27,873 nt of DNA from a virus. This document shows positions 7,108-15,490 of the stretch, piece after piece. Both the position numbers and the translations under genes were made by a program. Each line of letters starts with the position of its first letter. Position 1 is the stretch's first letter. The DNA is taken from positions 1 to 27,873 of the IMG/VR virus record IMGVR_UViG_3300050821_006155. One strand, 5' to 3'. A model generated the notes under the pieces. That model saw only the letters and a list, made by a program, of their open reading frames with translations, searched no databases and was not told where the DNA came from.

Positions 7108-9558
7108 TTACTCTTCTTCGCCTGATTCGCCTTCGCCAGTGATATCCGCCGCAACCACAACGCACTGGCAATTCGGGTGGGCCGGAGGACTCTCGTCGCC
7201 GCTCGGAAAGCCTTCGCCAAATTTCACAACCTCGCCATCGTTGCCTTCACACTCGTCGCACACATTCTCGTTGTCGGAGACGAGCCACTGAACGGATTCG
7301 ACCAGCCCGGTGGACTTCCAAACCTCCCAATTGCCTTTGACTTGAGCGTTCGCAACTTCGGTGCGCGCAATCATATCGGCGCGCGCCTCCGAGAAGGCCC
7401 CGGCGTCGCGGATTTGTTGCACCAGTTCCGTCATTGGCGTCTCTTTGCCAAAGGAGTCCTTGATGATGGTGCGAAGCTCATCACGCGTCGTATCGCTGAT
7501 TACCCACTGCGCGTTGGGGTTTGGAATCAGCGCACCTTCGACATCGAACTTCATGCCGACCATTTCCGCTGCGCGCTCGGCGGCCCATTGCTGGGCGATC
7601 TTATTGACGGCGCTGATGAGGCTGCTGTCGGTGAGATGAACGTCGATGATGCCCTTGTCGACGCCAGCGATGGCGGCTTGCTCCAGCGCCGCGCGCACTT
7701 CAACCGGAAGCGACGAGAACTCCGCTTCAATCGCCGCATAAATCTCGTCGGCGATCTCCGCCGAGTTGTCGGCCTTGCGAACCTTCTGAAGCAATCCCGT
7801 GGCGACATGCGCCGCGCGATCCTTCTGTCGCCGGAAGATTTTCTTCAGCGCCTCGTCGATCTTGCTCTTCGCCGCCATCGTCTCAGCATTGGAGTGCGCC
7901 GGGTTGATGGTGAGGCCGCCGATCTTCTTCGCGGCCTTCACAAGCGCGCCCCGGCTCTTGCTCACATAGACCGATCCGTCTGAGGTCTCCATTCGGAAGA
8001 GCTTCTTCGCATCCGGCTCCTTTGAGACTGCTGGCTTCTTCGGCGCGCCAGGTTTCGGAGGTTTGCCATTGCCATTCGCGGGCGCGGCTTGTGGATCGGG
8101 CCGGACGCCAGCCGAAATCATTTTCTGTGTTCGCTCGATTTGCGATTGCACCGCCAGCGGCATCCAACCGTTCGTCGGCGAAAAGACGCCAGGCTCATCA
8201 GCCTCGGGATATTTCGAGACATCGTAAGGGTCTTTGCCCATGGCGATGCGCGCTTCATTCAAGGTAATGACAGCCTTGTCGGAATAGCCCGTATCAACCT
8301 GCATCTGTTTCAGCGGGTCGGTTTCCCGGCGCGGCTGGTACGAGAACTCGATGTCATCGAAACCCATCTTGTCGGGGTCTTGAATGACGTGGTTGATGAC
8401 ATCTTCCACCGTGCGGAGCTTTGGCTCCAAGCCTTCTTCTTCCGCGCTCTCCGCGCTCTGCTGGGCGGTCGCGCGGTTCATCATCTTCATCAGCGCTTGA
8501 GGAGTGGTGCCCATGCCATAGGCGACAATCTGCATCTGCCACTCGTCGAAGATGTCCTTGAGAAGCTGTTGCTTCGGGAAAACAATGTTTGGCCTGAAGG
8601 GACGATCCGAATTGCCGTAGCCGGGCAAGAAAGTGAGCCGCCGCCGCATCGCGAGGTTGCCAGCGAAGACCGTGTCAAACCAGTCTTGCGCCTCCTTCAC
8701 CTTGTCAATCGGAACGTCGCTCGGCAAGAAGCATATCGCTTCGGGGATGTTGCCCTCTTTGTATTCGTTCATCACGAATTGCTGGCGGCTGATGCCGATG
8801 GCAATCGTTACGACCATCTGTTCGACCGGGCCATAGCCATAGCGCTTCCATGTGCGGGGGTTCCGCATGGTGTAGACGAGATCGTCGGTCGTGAGATCAA
8901 TCGCCGGGACGCCATAGAGAATCTGCTGGTAGGCGACATCCTTCTTCCCATCTTTGTCTGCGCCTTGCGGCGTGAAGCCTTGGTCGGTAACCACGCGCTC
9001 GATGGTGGCTCCGTCGATGGGCCGGAGGTTGGCAATCTTCCCCTTGAGGTCGCGCTCCAGATAGATCGCCCAAGCGTCGAGCACCAGCATGTCTTCGAGG
9101 CCCATGCGGAGCCAGTCGCGCCACGGATGAATGCCATCGGGGAACTTCAAGAACTGGCGGACAGCAGCGATGCGCGGGTCGTCCTTGGTCCGCGCTTCGA
9201 GATCGCTCTTCTTCTCGCCCGGCTCAGCGATTAAGCGCACGTCCCATGGGATCGAGCAGATTCGGTCTTTCACCGTCTCGATGATGATGCGGAGCAAGTC
9301 CCATGTGTCGGCAATCTCGCGGAGGAGCGCGAAGCCGTGACTGGTCGTATTCTCCGAGCCTGGCGTCCATGCGAGGTTCGCGCCGGGCTGGACCGAGTAT
9401 TGGCGGACGCGCGTTCCGGCTGGAGCTTGCGGGCGCACGGGCTTGAGAACGGAGAACCAGCGGTTCGGCTCGATGTCGCGGATGTCGCCAGTTCCGCCCG
9501 TGGGAAAGATTTGCGGAAGCGAGAGATACGTTGCGCCCTGCGGAAGCTTCGGTGGCAT
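7108..9558 (-). CDS. Portal protein fused to MuF-like head morphogenesis domain
   Basis: The 816-residue product has two parts. Residues about 30-480 resemble HK97/SPP1-type portals (DUF935/phage_portal class): 'IIIETVKDRICSIPWDV', 'LLVLDAWAIYLERDLKG'-like wing strands, 'RTWKRYGYGPVEQMV' and the clip region. A Pro/Lys/Asn-rich linker covers about 484-520. Residues about 560-816 resemble phage Mu protein F/SPP1 gp7, ending in the family's cysteine-histidine cluster VCDECEGNDGEV...SPPAHPNCQC. The portal forms the dodecameric DNA entry and exit ring, and MuF-type domains are minor head components ejected with DNA or needed for assembly. The start ATG at 9558 has GAGG 6 nt before it. Confidence 0.9.
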   Translation of the reverse strand: MPPKLPQGATYLSLPQIFPTGGTGDIRDIEPNRWFSVLKPVRPQAPAGTRVRQYSVQPGANLAWTPGSENTTSHGFALLREIADTWDLLRIIIETVKDRICSIPWDVRLIAEPGEKKSDLEARTKDDPRIAAVRQFLKFPDGIHPWRDWLRMGLEDMLVLDAWAIYLERDLKGKIANLRPIDGATIERVVTDQGFTPQGADKDGKKDVAYQQILYGVPAIDLTTDDLVYTMRNPRTWKRYGYGPVEQMVVTIAIGISRQQFVMNEYKEGNIPEAICFLPSDVPIDKVKEAQDWFDTVFAGNLAMRRRLTFLPGYGNSDRPFRPNIVFPKQQLLKDIFDEWQMQIVAYGMGTTPQALMKMMNRATAQQSAESAEEEGLEPKLRTVEDVINHVIQDPDKMGFDDIEFSYQPRRETDPLKQMQVDTGYSDKAVITLNEARIAMGKDPYDVSKYPEADEPGVFSPTNGWMPLAVQSQIERTQKMISAGVRPDPQAAPANGNGKPPKPGAPKKPAVSKEPDAKKLFRMETSDGSVYVSKSRGALVKAAKKIGGLTINPAHSNAETMAAKSKIDEALKKIFRRQKDRAAHVATGLLQKVRKADNSAEIADEIYAAIEAEFSSLPVEVRAALEQAAIAGVDKGIIDVHLTDSSLISAVNKIAQQWAAERAAEMVGMKFDVEGALIPNPNAQWVISDTTRDELRTIIKDSFGKETPMTELVQQIRDAGAFSEARADMIARTEVANAQVKGNWEVWKSTGLVESVQWLVSDNENVCDECEGNDGEVVKFGEGFPSGDESPPAHPNCQCVVVAADITGEGESGEEE

Positions 9559-9571
9559 CCTTGCCCTCGGC

Positions 9572-9808
9572 TCAGAGTTCAGTCTTCGTGATCGCCAACT
9601 CGGTTATACCACTCGGAAGCTTCTTCGTGAAGCCAGCTTTTCTAAAAGCGTCGACCGAAATGACGAGACCCTGCTTCGGCTTCCAGTAATGGTCACCGAC
9701 ATTCTGTGGCGTGATGAAAGTTCCGTTCGCTTGGTGAATCATCACGTCCAAGATATCCGAGAAGCTCACTTGGGGAGCCGGAGCCTCGGGTTTTGGTTCT
9801 TCGCTCAT
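9572..9808 (-). CDS. Small hypothetical protein upstream of portal
   Basis: The 78-residue product has an acidic, Pro-rich start (MSEEPKPEAPAPQ) and then a compact domain ending KAGFTKKLPSGITELAITKTEL. I do not recognise it. The ATG at 9808 follows a GAGGCGG sequence, and the gene sits between the phosphoesterase and portal genes with gaps of only 9-13 nt, so it is in the same operon. The phrase 'GDHYWKPKQGLVISVDAFRKAGF' suggests a folded globular unit rather than a spurious frame. Confidence 0.65.
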   Translation of the reverse strand: MSEEPKPEAPAPQVSFSDILDVMIHQANGTFITPQNVGDHYWKPKQGLVISVDAFRKAGFTKKLPSGITELAITKTEL

Positions 9809-9817
9809 GGCCGCCTC

Positions 9818-11062
9818 TCAGATTACGAACGCCAATTCGCGCGCTGTTCTGGCCTCCTCCAGCTTGGCTTGAGGAATTAGCAAGCTTACCCCGTTGCTGA
9901 AGATGAAGCCGTTGTTCCCGACCGACCATTTCTCGGAGGCGATGCGCGTCCCGGCCACATCTACATAATCCACGAACAAGTCAGGCCCTCGAAACGCGAG
10001 ATTGATATGGCCGTTATATCCGACCGTGATGTTCTCTGGCGAGGGATAGCGGCGCGTGTCATGGTAGAGCAAGGGAACGTCCGGGTGTTTGATCTTCGAG
10101 TTCAATTCAATGGGCATCCCGCCGTGGCCAATGCAACGCCCGTTAGCCGCAATGCCGTCGCCGATGGAGTGCTCGCTGTAGATCGCCATGCGGTGCTCGT
10201 GCCCCCACCACCAGAGTACGGGCCGCTTGATGAATTCCGCGAGTTGCTGGGCGGCCTTCGGATACGGCGACTCGAAGGAAGAATAATACTGGTGATGCGT
10301 GAGTAGGATAATCCCGCGCTGGTGATCGTCTTGAAGCTTGACGATATTGCGGAGCCAGCCGAGTTGCTCTTGAGTGAGGCCGCACTTCGGTGTGAAGATA
10401 TTCTCCAAGATCGGCGTCCCGATGGAGTCGTAAGCGGTGTCGAGGCCGAGCACAATCCAGTGGTCGTTTTTTAAACAGAAGAAGCTGGCCTCTTGCGGGC
10501 TTCCTCCGACTCCCGTCCTCGTTCCCATGCGCGGAAGGATCGTGTCGAAGTACGCGAAGCCGCGCGCGTACATCTCGTGATTGCCAGAGAGATCGAAGGT
10601 GCCAACGGAGCCGAGCGGCCAATCGCAAGGGGTGAAGTTGTGCTTTGGGTCTGGCACACCGAGGAAATTTTCTAAGACTTCCGATTCATCGCCGACGTAA
10701 TACACATCGCCAAGATGCGCCGTGAAGTGTGGGCCGTGCTCCCGCATTCTCTGTGCGACCTGAAACGCTTCGTCGGTTCCGGTTCCCCAATCCCCGGCGA
10801 TAGCCACCCTTACCTCAGCATCAGCGCCGTCGCCAACTAAAGGGAAGATGCCGTTTGACGTTGCGTAGATTTGGAAGGGATGCTTCTTGCCGATGCGGTT
10901 CTTCCAGTAGGCTTTTGCCCATGCGAGCATCTGGTTTGGCATGAACGCCCCTAGCGCGTAGTGGAACGGCTGCTGATTGTCTAGCGCCGCCTTGTGCATG
11001 TGGGAGATCAGCGCTGAACGCGCCAGCTTGCGAAGCGGGCCGAGGTCTTTTCCGGTTCTCAT
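9818..11062 (-). CDS. Calcineurin-like metallophosphoesterase
   Basis: All five metallophosphoesterase motifs are visible in this 414-residue protein: AGDWG (D91), LGDVYY (D119), SGNHEMY (N161-E163), LLTHHQ (H256/H257) and GHEHR (H288, H290). These bind a dinuclear metal centre that hydrolyses phosphoesters. The substrate (nucleic acid, nucleotide, phosphoprotein or lipid) cannot be read from sequence. No signal peptide is evident. The residues before the first motif and the C-terminal beta-rich tail make it longer than minimal family members. The ATG at 11062 is preferred because it has GGAGGAAGA directly upstream; the frame continues to a TTG at 11104 through the repeated palindrome, which is unlikely to be coding. 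Confidence 0.85.
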   Translation of the reverse strand: MRTGKDLGPLRKLARSALISHMHKAALDNQQPFHYALGAFMPNQMLAWAKAYWKNRIGKKHPFQIYATSNGIFPLVGDGADAEVRVAIAGDWGTGTDEAFQVAQRMREHGPHFTAHLGDVYYVGDESEVLENFLGVPDPKHNFTPCDWPLGSVGTFDLSGNHEMYARGFAYFDTILPRMGTRTGVGGSPQEASFFCLKNDHWIVLGLDTAYDSIGTPILENIFTPKCGLTQEQLGWLRNIVKLQDDHQRGIILLTHHQYYSSFESPYPKAAQQLAEFIKRPVLWWWGHEHRMAIYSEHSIGDGIAANGRCIGHGGMPIELNSKIKHPDVPLLYHDTRRYPSPENITVGYNGHINLAFRGPDLFVDYVDVAGTRIASEKWSVGNNGFIFSNGVSLLIPQAKLEEARTARELAFVI

Positions 11063-11080
11063 TCTCTTCCTCCGTACTTT

Positions 11081-11095
11081 TTCCGCTAAGCGGAA
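11081..11095. repeat. Dispersed palindrome copy 2, TTCCGCTAAGCGGAA
   Basis: This perfect copy lies 1 nt after the TGA of the 11097-11624 gene and about 20 nt before the phosphoesterase ATG, immediately upstream of its ribosome binding site. Confidence 0.9.
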
Positions 11096-11096
11096 A

Positions 11097-11624
11097 TCAT
11101 GCAACTCTGAACTGTGGCTTCCGGCGCTCCGCCGCTTGCCGTGAGGTCACGACGCGCTGCATCGGCGGCGTGTCCGGGCGAGCCTCTTCCATCTCCATAT
11201 AGCCGTCTATGCGCCAAGCCTCGGCCCGCACAATCGTGTATTCAGCCCAGCCCGCGTGGCACACGGCGCAAGTATGAACCTCGGCTCCCTTGCGGCCATC
11301 CGGCCACACGATGTTCGGATCGAATCGAATGGAACCGTTGCGAGCGCCACAGCCTGGGCACGGTGCGTTCGGATCAATCCGCGTGTGCCGCAACCTCCAG
11401 CCCAGCCACCATGCGCCGATGATAACGCCGAGGGCTTCGCGCAATTCGCGCACATAGATCACAGCGCGCCATATCTTCCGAGGCTCGGCGGCGATCTCTG
11501 CGGCGAGCGCCAAAAGAAGCGCCAGCGCTGGCTCCGGTGATTCAGGCTGCTCTTCGATGCTTACCGACCGAAGATATTGTGCGGCTGAGGCCAGCTTGCG
11601 AACCGCTCGCGTCTTCGCGCTCAT
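11097..11624 (-). CDS. Membrane-associated zinc-ribbon protein
   Basis: The 175-residue product has a hydrophobic stretch around residues 33-48 (ALALLLALAAEIAA) and a second at about 64-77 (ALGVIIGAWWLGW), either of which could anchor it in the membrane. A zinc ribbon follows: CPGCGARNG...VHTCAVCHAGW (CxxC-x26-CxxC approximately). The ATG at 11624 overlaps the TGA of the preceding gene (ATGA) and has GAGGAG upstream. The function is unknown. It lies between the terminase and phosphoesterase genes. Confidence 0.65.
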   Translation of the reverse strand: MSAKTRAVRKLASAAQYLRSVSIEEQPESPEPALALLLALAAEIAAEPRKIWRAVIYVRELREALGVIIGAWWLGWRLRHTRIDPNAPCPGCGARNGSIRFDPNIVWPDGRKGAEVHTCAVCHAGWAEYTIVRAEAWRIDGYMEMEEARPDTPPMQRVVTSRQAAERRKPQFRVA

Positions 11625-11815
11625 TGCTCCTCGATGCTCTTCACGCGGAAGAGTGGGTTCTGGGTTCGGAACTGCGTAAGCGCGTCGTCCTCATCCTTGC
11701 CGTATTCGACATATTCAGCCGTTGCATCTGACTGAGGGAAAGGGCACGCCACGATCTTGAAGGCTTTCATTTCCATCGACGGTTCCGAAGGAAGCCGGAT
11801 CGGGCCGGGCGTCAC
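11621..11815 (-). CDS. Small hypothetical protein
   Basis: The 64-residue product ends ...DALTQFRTQNPLFRVKSIEEQ, and the pattern 'EYVEYGKDEDDALTQFRTQNP' resembles small phage proteins that carry a 'eA...f...np' helix. The GTG at 11815 has AGGAGG 11 nt upstream; internal ATGs at codons 14 and 16 are alternatives without good ribosome sites. The 3' end overlaps the next gene by 4 nt. The 128-nt gap upstream (11816-11943) holds only short inverted repeats and a 27-codon frame without a ribosome site. Confidence 0.6.
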   Translation of the reverse strand: MTPGPIRLPSEPSMEMKAFKIVACPFPQSDATAEYVEYGKDEDDALTQFRTQNPLFRVKSIEEQ

Positions 11816-11943
11816 TAGTTCCCGGCCCTCCTCGGATTAGGCTGCCATTGCGTGGTCAGCATTTGTCGTTTTGCACGCGATCTAATCGCACAAGCCGAGC
11901 AATCTGACAATCGCCAGTGGCCAACAAATGACGAGCCATTCTA

Positions 11944-12258
11944 CTACGGTGCTGGCGCGGGTGCTTCATCTTTTTCTTCCGGAGGCGGAGCCGCCTTCTT
12001 CGGCGCATATCCGATGATGGATTGAATTTCCGGAGGAAGAGCTTGGGCGCTGTCGTCGCCGACGCCTTGGCCGTTTGAGAATCCAGCGACTAACTGATCG
12101 AAGCCATGCGAGAAACGATTGACGCGAGTCTGTGATGCTTGGCGCTTATCCACGGCCTCGGATACCGCTACCGAGTCGGCGTCCAGTTGCTTGCGCGCCG
12201 ATTGCACGAGATCGCGAGCGGCTTCGAGATGCTGAGAAGTAATCGTCGTAGTTTCCAT
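11944..12258 (-). CDS. Hypothetical coiled-coil protein with Pro/Glu tail
   Basis: Residues 1-50 form a likely amphipathic helix (EAARDLVQSARKQLDADSVAVSEAV). A central GFDQLVAGFSNGQGVGDDSAQALPPEIQSIIGY leads into a low-complexity PKKAAPPPEEKDEAPAPAP tail. The ATG at 12258 has GGGAGGG 5-6 nt upstream, so expression is well supported. It belongs to the run of small genes after the terminase genes. No family is recognised; a small structural or adaptor role is possible but unproven. Confidence 0.65.
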   Translation of the reverse strand: METTTITSQHLEAARDLVQSARKQLDADSVAVSEAVDKRQASQTRVNRFSHGFDQLVAGFSNGQGVGDDSAQALPPEIQSIIGYAPKKAAPPPEEKDEAPAPAP

Positions 12259-12273
12259 CTTGACCCTCCCGTT

Positions 12274-12513
12274 TTATTGAACCGATTCGTGCTTCAAGAG
12301 ACCATCCTCAAGCATCTCCTGCTCGTTCTGAATCTCGGCGCTCATTTCGCAAAGCTGGTGCGCGATGGATTCGGTTCCGCAACATTCGCAAACACACACG
12401 CAAGATGGCTGGCCGTAGAGCACCGGGCCGAAACAGAATACGCACGCTCCGTGCGACTCGCCCGGCTTGCGCGCCAGCGCCAAATGCTGTTGATGAATCG
12501 TTCGATGCACCAC
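12274..12513 (-). CDS. Cysteine-rich small protein (zinc-binding candidate)
   Basis: The 79-residue product has ten or so Cys/His residues: CVFCF near residue 24, then CVCVCECCGTE near residue 38 and HQLC further on, compatible with one or two zinc sites. A GTG start at 12513 is used, 6 nt after the stop of the upstream gene, with GGGAGG about 11 nt before it; the next codon is also GTG. The acidic helical C-terminus (MSAEIQNEQEMLEDGLLKHESVQ) may pack on the zinc core. No named family is recognised. Confidence 0.6.
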   Translation of the reverse strand: MVHRTIHQQHLALARKPGESHGACVFCFGPVLYGQPSCVCVCECCGTESIAHQLCEMSAEIQNEQEMLEDGLLKHESVQ

Positions 12514-12519
12514 TTTGTT

Positions 12520-12810
12520 TCAAGCCTCCCAATCCGGAAGCTCCACCGTTTGTCCGGCGAGCTTATGAAAACAATCGCTCAGAAATTGAATTTTACCTTC
12601 CTTCACAAAGGAGTGACAGCGATATCTTGGGTCGCTTCCATTCACCATCAGCGATGGCGAGAAGGTCGGCGCGTCCAACGATCCGTTCCACGTCCACATC
12701 GGGACATGGAAGGGGTGAGAGTAGCCACATCCTGGGCAATGGAATAGATACATTCGCTGAGGCTTCCCATCGCGCTGCGTCTCGCCGCAATCTTTGATCT
12801 TTGCGCCCAT
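12520..12810 (-). CDS. DUF6527-like protein
   Basis: The 96-residue product has the pattern I associate with DUF6527 phage proteins: FHCPGCGYSHPF, then MWTWNGSLDAPTFSPSLMV, then RCHSFVKEGKIQFLSDCFHKLAGQTVELP. The CPGC pair plus the later CH and DCxH residues suggest a metal-bound fold. The biochemical function of the family is not established. The start shares bases with the stop of the upstream gene (TAATG), so translation is coupled. Confidence 0.75.
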   Translation of the reverse strand: MGAKIKDCGETQRDGKPQRMYLFHCPGCGYSHPFHVPMWTWNGSLDAPTFSPSLMVNGSDPRYRCHSFVKEGKIQFLSDCFHKLAGQTVELPDWEA

Positions 12811-13241
12811 TATGGATATCTCCCCGTGATAGCCGCTCGCGTGTGCCTGAAGATGACGAAGGAGGTCAAGCCCAAGCCGAGTGGTCGCCAGAGGAGGCGA
12901 TCAGCGCCGTAGCTCATAGCCGAGATGATGACCGCTGGCACCAGCGCGTCGACATAGAGTTCACCGCCCTTCGGAGCCGAGGGACTGTGGCGCGTGCGGG
13001 CGATGCTTGCGGCGATGGCTCCATACTGGAGCACTTGCGGCCCCCAAAAAGAAATGCTCTTCACCGTCTGAGCGTTCGTGCGGAGAGGCTTGTCCGCGTT
13101 CCAATGACCAAACGCAAAGAACGACGGCGCTTTGTCGCGAGGCTGAGGCGTTGGTGCATCTGGCAATTCGTTGGTCGCCACTTGCCCAAAGCTGAGAGTG
13201 GCCACCAGAAACGTGAAGATTAACAGCGCTCGATGTTTCAT
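12810..13241 (-). CDS. Exported hypothetical protein, acidobacterial type
   Basis: The 143-residue product begins MKHRALLIFTFLVATLSFGQ, a good Sec signal peptide, followed by ELPDAPTP and 'KPLRTNAQTVKSISFW', then moderately hydrophobic segments (GPQVLQYGAIAASIA and LVPAVIISAMSYGADRLLW). The combination DAPTP ... LRTN.QT ... hydrophobic helices ... 'f.i.H..RA' is one I recall from proteins of unknown function in Acidobacteriota, which is part of the host inference. The ATG at 13241 overlaps the upstream TGA (ATGA). It is probably periplasmic or inner-membrane associated. Confidence 0.65.
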   Translation of the reverse strand: MKHRALLIFTFLVATLSFGQVATNELPDAPTPQPRDKAPSFFAFGHWNADKPLRTNAQTVKSISFWGPQVLQYGAIAASIARTRHSPSAPKGGELYVDALVPAVIISAMSYGADRLLWRPLGLGLTSFVIFRHTRAAITGRYP

Positions 13242-13426
13242 AGATTGACCTCTTTTGCCGGATGGCACGCGAGCGCATGGTCGCAATAGACGCAGCGTCC
13301 GTTGCCGCCTTCCTCGAATTCTTCGCACGGCCCGAGGTTGCCGGGATAAGTTCCACAGCCGAGGCACAGCGTCATCGGGAGCCGAGGCGTCATGGTCGTG
13401 TCGCAAACCGGGAGATCGCTTCTCAT
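13238..13426 (-). CDS. Small zinc-finger protein
   Basis: The 62-residue product contains CLGCGTYPGNLGPC and then RCVYCDHALACH: CxxC...C...CxxC...C/H. This is a compact structural zinc-site arrangement. It is coupled on both sides: its ATG overlaps the upstream TGA, and its own TGA overlaps the ATG of the next gene. The function is unknown. The size and coupling argue that it is a genuine gene despite its short length. Confidence 0.65.
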   Translation of the reverse strand: MRSDLPVCDTTMTPRLPMTLCLGCGTYPGNLGPCEEFEEGGNGRCVYCDHALACHPAKEVNL

Positions 13427-13671
13427 CTCAAATATTGTCCCGTCGCTACTCCGAGTTGTTCCTTGCCGGAGAGCGGCTCCGCTAACTTTTTCTTAATATC
13501 CTCAATTGTCTCGACAGTGAAATCTGCATCCTCCAAGAAGAAACAATGGAAGACGCCAGCTTGGTTGATTTGGAGGCCAAGCTTTTCCTGCCATCCAGTT
13601 TCGTCGCTTCCGTAGCGAGCGAACGTAAGCGCATGATGGCACTTTTCTGGAGGCGGGATTTCCGTGAGCAT
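13423..13671 (-). CDS. Small hypothetical protein after terminase
   Basis: The 82-residue acidic protein (MLTEIPPPEKCHHALTFARY...) has a folded-looking core GLQINQAGVFHCFFLEDADF and a C-terminal helix VETIEDIKKKLAEPL. Its ATG at 13671 lies one base after the terminase TGA (TGAGATG), so it is re-initiated after terL. I do not recognise the family. A small head or packaging accessory is a reasonable guess from position only. Confidence 0.65.
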   Translation of the reverse strand: MLTEIPPPEKCHHALTFARYGSDETGWQEKLGLQINQAGVFHCFFLEDADFTVETIEDIKKKLAEPLSGKEQLGVATGQYLR

Positions 13672-13672
13672 C

Positions 13673-15490
13673 TCAGTGCGCTCCGTTGTTTGCGTTCGAC
13701 CACCCGCAAACGCATTTTACAGTCTCGCCGTACCGCGCCAAACCTTTATTTCCACAATTCGGGCACGCGAGAATCTTTGGCCCGGCTTGAGCCTTCTGGC
13801 GATTCGATGGCTGAGGCTTGTGCATTTTCTCCGCGCCGAAGACCACGCCCGCCGAGGTCTTGTTGAAGCTGGCGATCTGCGCCGCGCCGCTGGCGACAGC
13901 GATCTCCTCCTCCGTCTCTGGCTTCTCGCCATCGGCCTTTTTGATAGCTTCGGCCTGTTGCTTCAGCCGCCCAAGCACTCCGCTCATCATGTGGCGCTTA
14001 GAATACCGCAAAGCATGACAAGCGGCTGAAATATCGTCGTCGTGCCCCACAGCCGGGTATTCCGAAGCCAGCTTGATAAAAGCCTCCGCCCATGGCGCGT
14101 CGGCTGGGATGTGCGCCTTCCCAGCTTCGACAAGCGGCTGGACCGCGTAAGCCAAGCCGAGGAGTCCGCCCGTGATCGACTGGAGAATCATCGGGAACTC
14201 GTGCCTCATCTCATCCTCGACCGCGCTGGCGTTCGCGGCGTCTTCAAGCACCACGGCGTCGATGTCCACGCCCTCCATGATCCAATAAGCGATGGTGCCC
14301 CGGATCGCGGCCTTCGTTGCCGAAAATCCTAGATGCTCCGTCTTCATCGAGAGCCAGTAGCCGTCGCCTTCGTCGGTGACGCCGACCGTGTGGAGAGAAA
14401 CAAAATCGTTCTTAGCTTTGTCCTTGAAGGCGCAGTCCACAGTGATGATGGTCGCTAAGAATTTCGGCCAGCTTGTCCTGTCCGCTAAGCGGAAATCTCT
14501 CTTCCACCACATCGGGTTAAAGATGATTCCTTCCTTCGGAGCCGGGCGCTGGTTGTATTGCTGGGCGTAGTTGCGAGAGCCGAGTCCAATGCGAAGCGAA
14601 GCGACAACTTCCGCTGGAAATCGGTTCGGCTGAAGAAGTTCTCCCTTCTTACGCTTAACGACGCGCTTCGAGATCGGAAAGACATATTCCTTTTCCTCCT
14701 CTTGCTCCTCCATGGGGATTGAGATTTGTGTCCACGACTCCGGCTCCAGTCGCATGACGTGCCCGGTCGGATCGTCTGTATTCGTCCGCTGCTCGATGAT
14801 GATGATTGCGCCCGTCATCTGGTCGGAGAGCCGCGAGCGCAGGGTGCCGTCGATGAAGTTGAGCGCCGAGGTGCGCTCTTGATCCGAGTCCGCCTGTTGC
14901 GGGTTCATCAAGTCGTCGAGAATGATGTCGTGCACGCCCTTGCCCGTCGCGGTCCCGCCTGGCGACGTGGCAATCATCTTGCCGCCTTGATTGTTGCTGA
15001 AGAGCGCTTTCTGGTTCTCGAAATCAGAGAAGACGACTTTATCCGGGAAGGTGCTTTGATACCACTCGGATTGAAGCACAGCGCGCCGCTCGATGGAGTG
15101 CGCTGTACTCAAGCCAGCCGGGCCGCCTGAATAGCTCGCGCACATAAAGCGCCGCGATGGGAGCCGCGCCCAAACCCAGCATGGATAGAAGACGGTGGCT
15201 ATGCGCGATTTCGAGGTCTGAGGCGGGACGTTGATGATGAGGCGACGGATGATTCGCTGAAAGACCAGCGTGAGATATTCGCAAATCAGGTCATGGTGCC
15301 AGTTCCATTTGAACTCCGTGGCTGGCTCCAGCACCGTCCATGCGCGCCGACAGAAGGACGCGAGGTCATTAGAGTTCTGTTGATCTACAAGAAGCTGGCG
15401 CTGTTCAAGAAGTCTAAGGAGAAGGGCCTTCTCCTCCGGCGTCGCTTTAGCGAGCAGCGAGTTGTCGAATGAGATTGGAAAGCTGCTCAT
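13673..15490 (-). CDS. terL: Terminase large subunit
   Basis: The 605-residue protein is the ATP-driven DNA-packaging motor and nuclease. The N-terminal ATPase has a Walker A region VPPQTSKS (residues 88-95; family form P-x-x-GKS, with G replaced by S) and Walker B DIILDD (188-193). The C-terminal RNase H-like nuclease shows the three acidic motifs: IITVDCAF (D352), AVVLED (E416/D417) and GHDDD (D484-D486). Residues 571-600 add a zinc ribbon, CPNCG...KCVCGW, which is not part of the usual fold. The ATG at 15490 overlaps the end of the upstream small-terminase candidate by 44 nt. One near-perfect copy of the dispersed palindrome lies in codons 331-337. Confidence 0.95.
   Translation of the reverse strand: MSSFPISFDNSLLAKATPEEKALLLRLLEQRQLLVDQQNSNDLASFCRRAWTVLEPATEFKWNWHHDLICEYLTLVFQRIIRRLIINVPPQTSKSRIATVFYPCWVWARLPSRRFMCASYSGGPAGLSTAHSIERRAVLQSEWYQSTFPDKVVFSDFENQKALFSNNQGGKMIATSPGGTATGKGVHDIILDDLMNPQQADSDQERTSALNFIDGTLRSRLSDQMTGAIIIIEQRTNTDDPTGHVMRLEPESWTQISIPMEEQEEEKEYVFPISKRVVKRKKGELLQPNRFPAEVVASLRIGLGSRNYAQQYNQRPAPKEGIIFNPMWWKRDFRLADRTSWPKFLATIITVDCAFKDKAKNDFVSLHTVGVTDEGDGYWLSMKTEHLGFSATKAAIRGTIAYWIMEGVDIDAVVLEDAANASAVEDEMRHEFPMILQSITGGLLGLAYAVQPLVEAGKAHIPADAPWAEAFIKLASEYPAVGHDDDISAACHALRYSKRHMMSGVLGRLKQQAEAIKKADGEKPETEEEIAVASGAAQIASFNKTSAGVVFGAEKMHKPQPSNRQKAQAGPKILACPNCGNKGLARYGETVKCVCGWSNANNGAH
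14481..14494. repeat. Dispersed palindrome copy inside terL
   Basis: TCCGCTAAGCGGAA matches the intergenic element at 14 of 15 positions (outermost T replaced by G). On the minus strand it encodes part of RDFRLADR between the ATPase and nuclease domains. Its presence inside a coding region argues for selection at DNA level, or for chance conservation of a tolerated insertion. Confidence 0.8.

Noticed and set aside
11063-11104. TTG start extending the phosphoesterase
   Set aside because: The extra 14 codons are only the palindrome and the ribosome site read as protein.
11816-11943. Possible small RNA or tRNA in the 128-nt gap
   Set aside because: Short inverted repeats (CATTTGT/ACAAATG) are present, but there is no cloverleaf, no T-loop and no promoter or terminator pair.
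13471-13486. Half-match TCCGCTAA to the dispersed palindrome
   Set aside because: Only one arm is present; the other half is unrelated, so it is not counted as a copy.
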